From contig CAIWLA010000507.1 in the NCBI GenBank assembly GCA_903913345.1, positions 1 to 9,323 on the forward strand: a DNA stretch of 9,323 bases. The letters are read 5' to 3'. Position 1 is the stretch's first letter. Every line of letters begins with the position of its first letter. Positions 9,294 through 9,323 of this stretch are shown here, piece after piece. A program made the translations under genes and the position numbers. The notes under the pieces are model-generated. The model saw nothing but the letters and a program-made list of their open reading frames with translations, made no database searches and was not told the DNA's origin. Source of the stretch: an uncultured Magnetococcales bacterium. Lineage in GTDB: Bacteria > Pseudomonadota > Magnetococcia > Magnetococcales > Magnetaquicoccaceae.

Positions 9294-9323
9294 TCGTCTT
9301 TGACAGGTTCGCATTTTGCCGCC

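Larger units (their letters stand above)
9143..9323 (+). CRISPR. Type I-E CRISPR array, first three repeats (continues past the right edge)
   Basis: Three identical 29-nt repeats occur at 9143-9171, 9204-9232 and 9265-9293, with an exact 61-nt period. Complete spacers are 9172-9203 and 9233-9264 (32 nt each); a third starts at 9294 and is cut off after 30 nt. The repeat begins GGTTCC, contains the hairpin CCCCGC-ACTC-GCGGGG (6-bp stem, 4-nt loop) and ends ATAGACCT, which would be the 8-nt crRNA 5' handle after Cas6e cleavage, comparable to AUAAACCG in E. coli. Repeat orientation and the leader on the cas2 side both indicate transcription on the + strand. Spacer 1, the newest if acquisition is polarised, is only 9/32 G+C; spacer 2 is 15/32. 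Neither complete spacer is found elsewhere in this window by eye. Confidence 0.98.

Overview
The window is a nearly complete type I-E CRISPR-Cas locus, all on the + strand. Its order is canonical: cas3 - cse1 (casA) - cse2 (casB) - cas7e (casC) - cas5e (casD) - cas6e (casE) - cas1 - cas2 - leader - CRISPR array. The DNA is about 60-65% GC over most of the operon. The protein style (Cas1 with LGFIHED and DIADLY, a Cas5e opening with EAPLMAFGG, Cas2 of the RFRGFLASCMLEVAPGVYT kind) points to a bacterium, probably a proteobacterium. The genus cannot be named from the sequence.

Layout. Positions 2-205 hold the C-terminal end of a gene running in from the left; it resembles the helix-turn-helix tail of large serine recombinases. 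Positions 206-359 are a gap with no convincing gene. From 360 to 9087 eight cas genes follow with almost no space between them. Several junctions overlap by 1-8 bases, and the largest gap is 49 bases, before cas7e. This indicates one polycistronic, translationally coupled operon. A 55-base AT-rich leader (9088-9142) joins cas2 to the array. The array has three identical 29-nt repeats spaced exactly 61 nt apart, with two complete 32-nt spacers and a third cut by the window edge.

How it works together (known from the family). Cas6e cuts the array transcript beneath the repeat hairpin, giving crRNAs with an 8-nt 5' handle, here AUAGACCU. Cse1, Cse2, Cas7e, Cas5e and Cas6e form Cascade around the crRNA and find PAM-flanked targets. 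Cas3 (HD nuclease plus superfamily 2 helicase) is then recruited to shred the DNA. Cas1 and Cas2 insert new spacers at the leader end.

What is unusual. The system itself is well known. The strongest anomaly is cas2: its reading frame breaks at a CCC run near 8796-8798, and adding one base restores a textbook Cas2e. The gene is therefore broken, mis-sequenced, or expressed in two coupled pieces. If the break is real, interference should work but adaptation would be impaired. A second observation is a perfect 7-bp inverted repeat (9121-9142) that ends on the base just before the first CRISPR repeat and encloses a plausible -10 element. The Cascade genes, cas3 and cas1 look intact.
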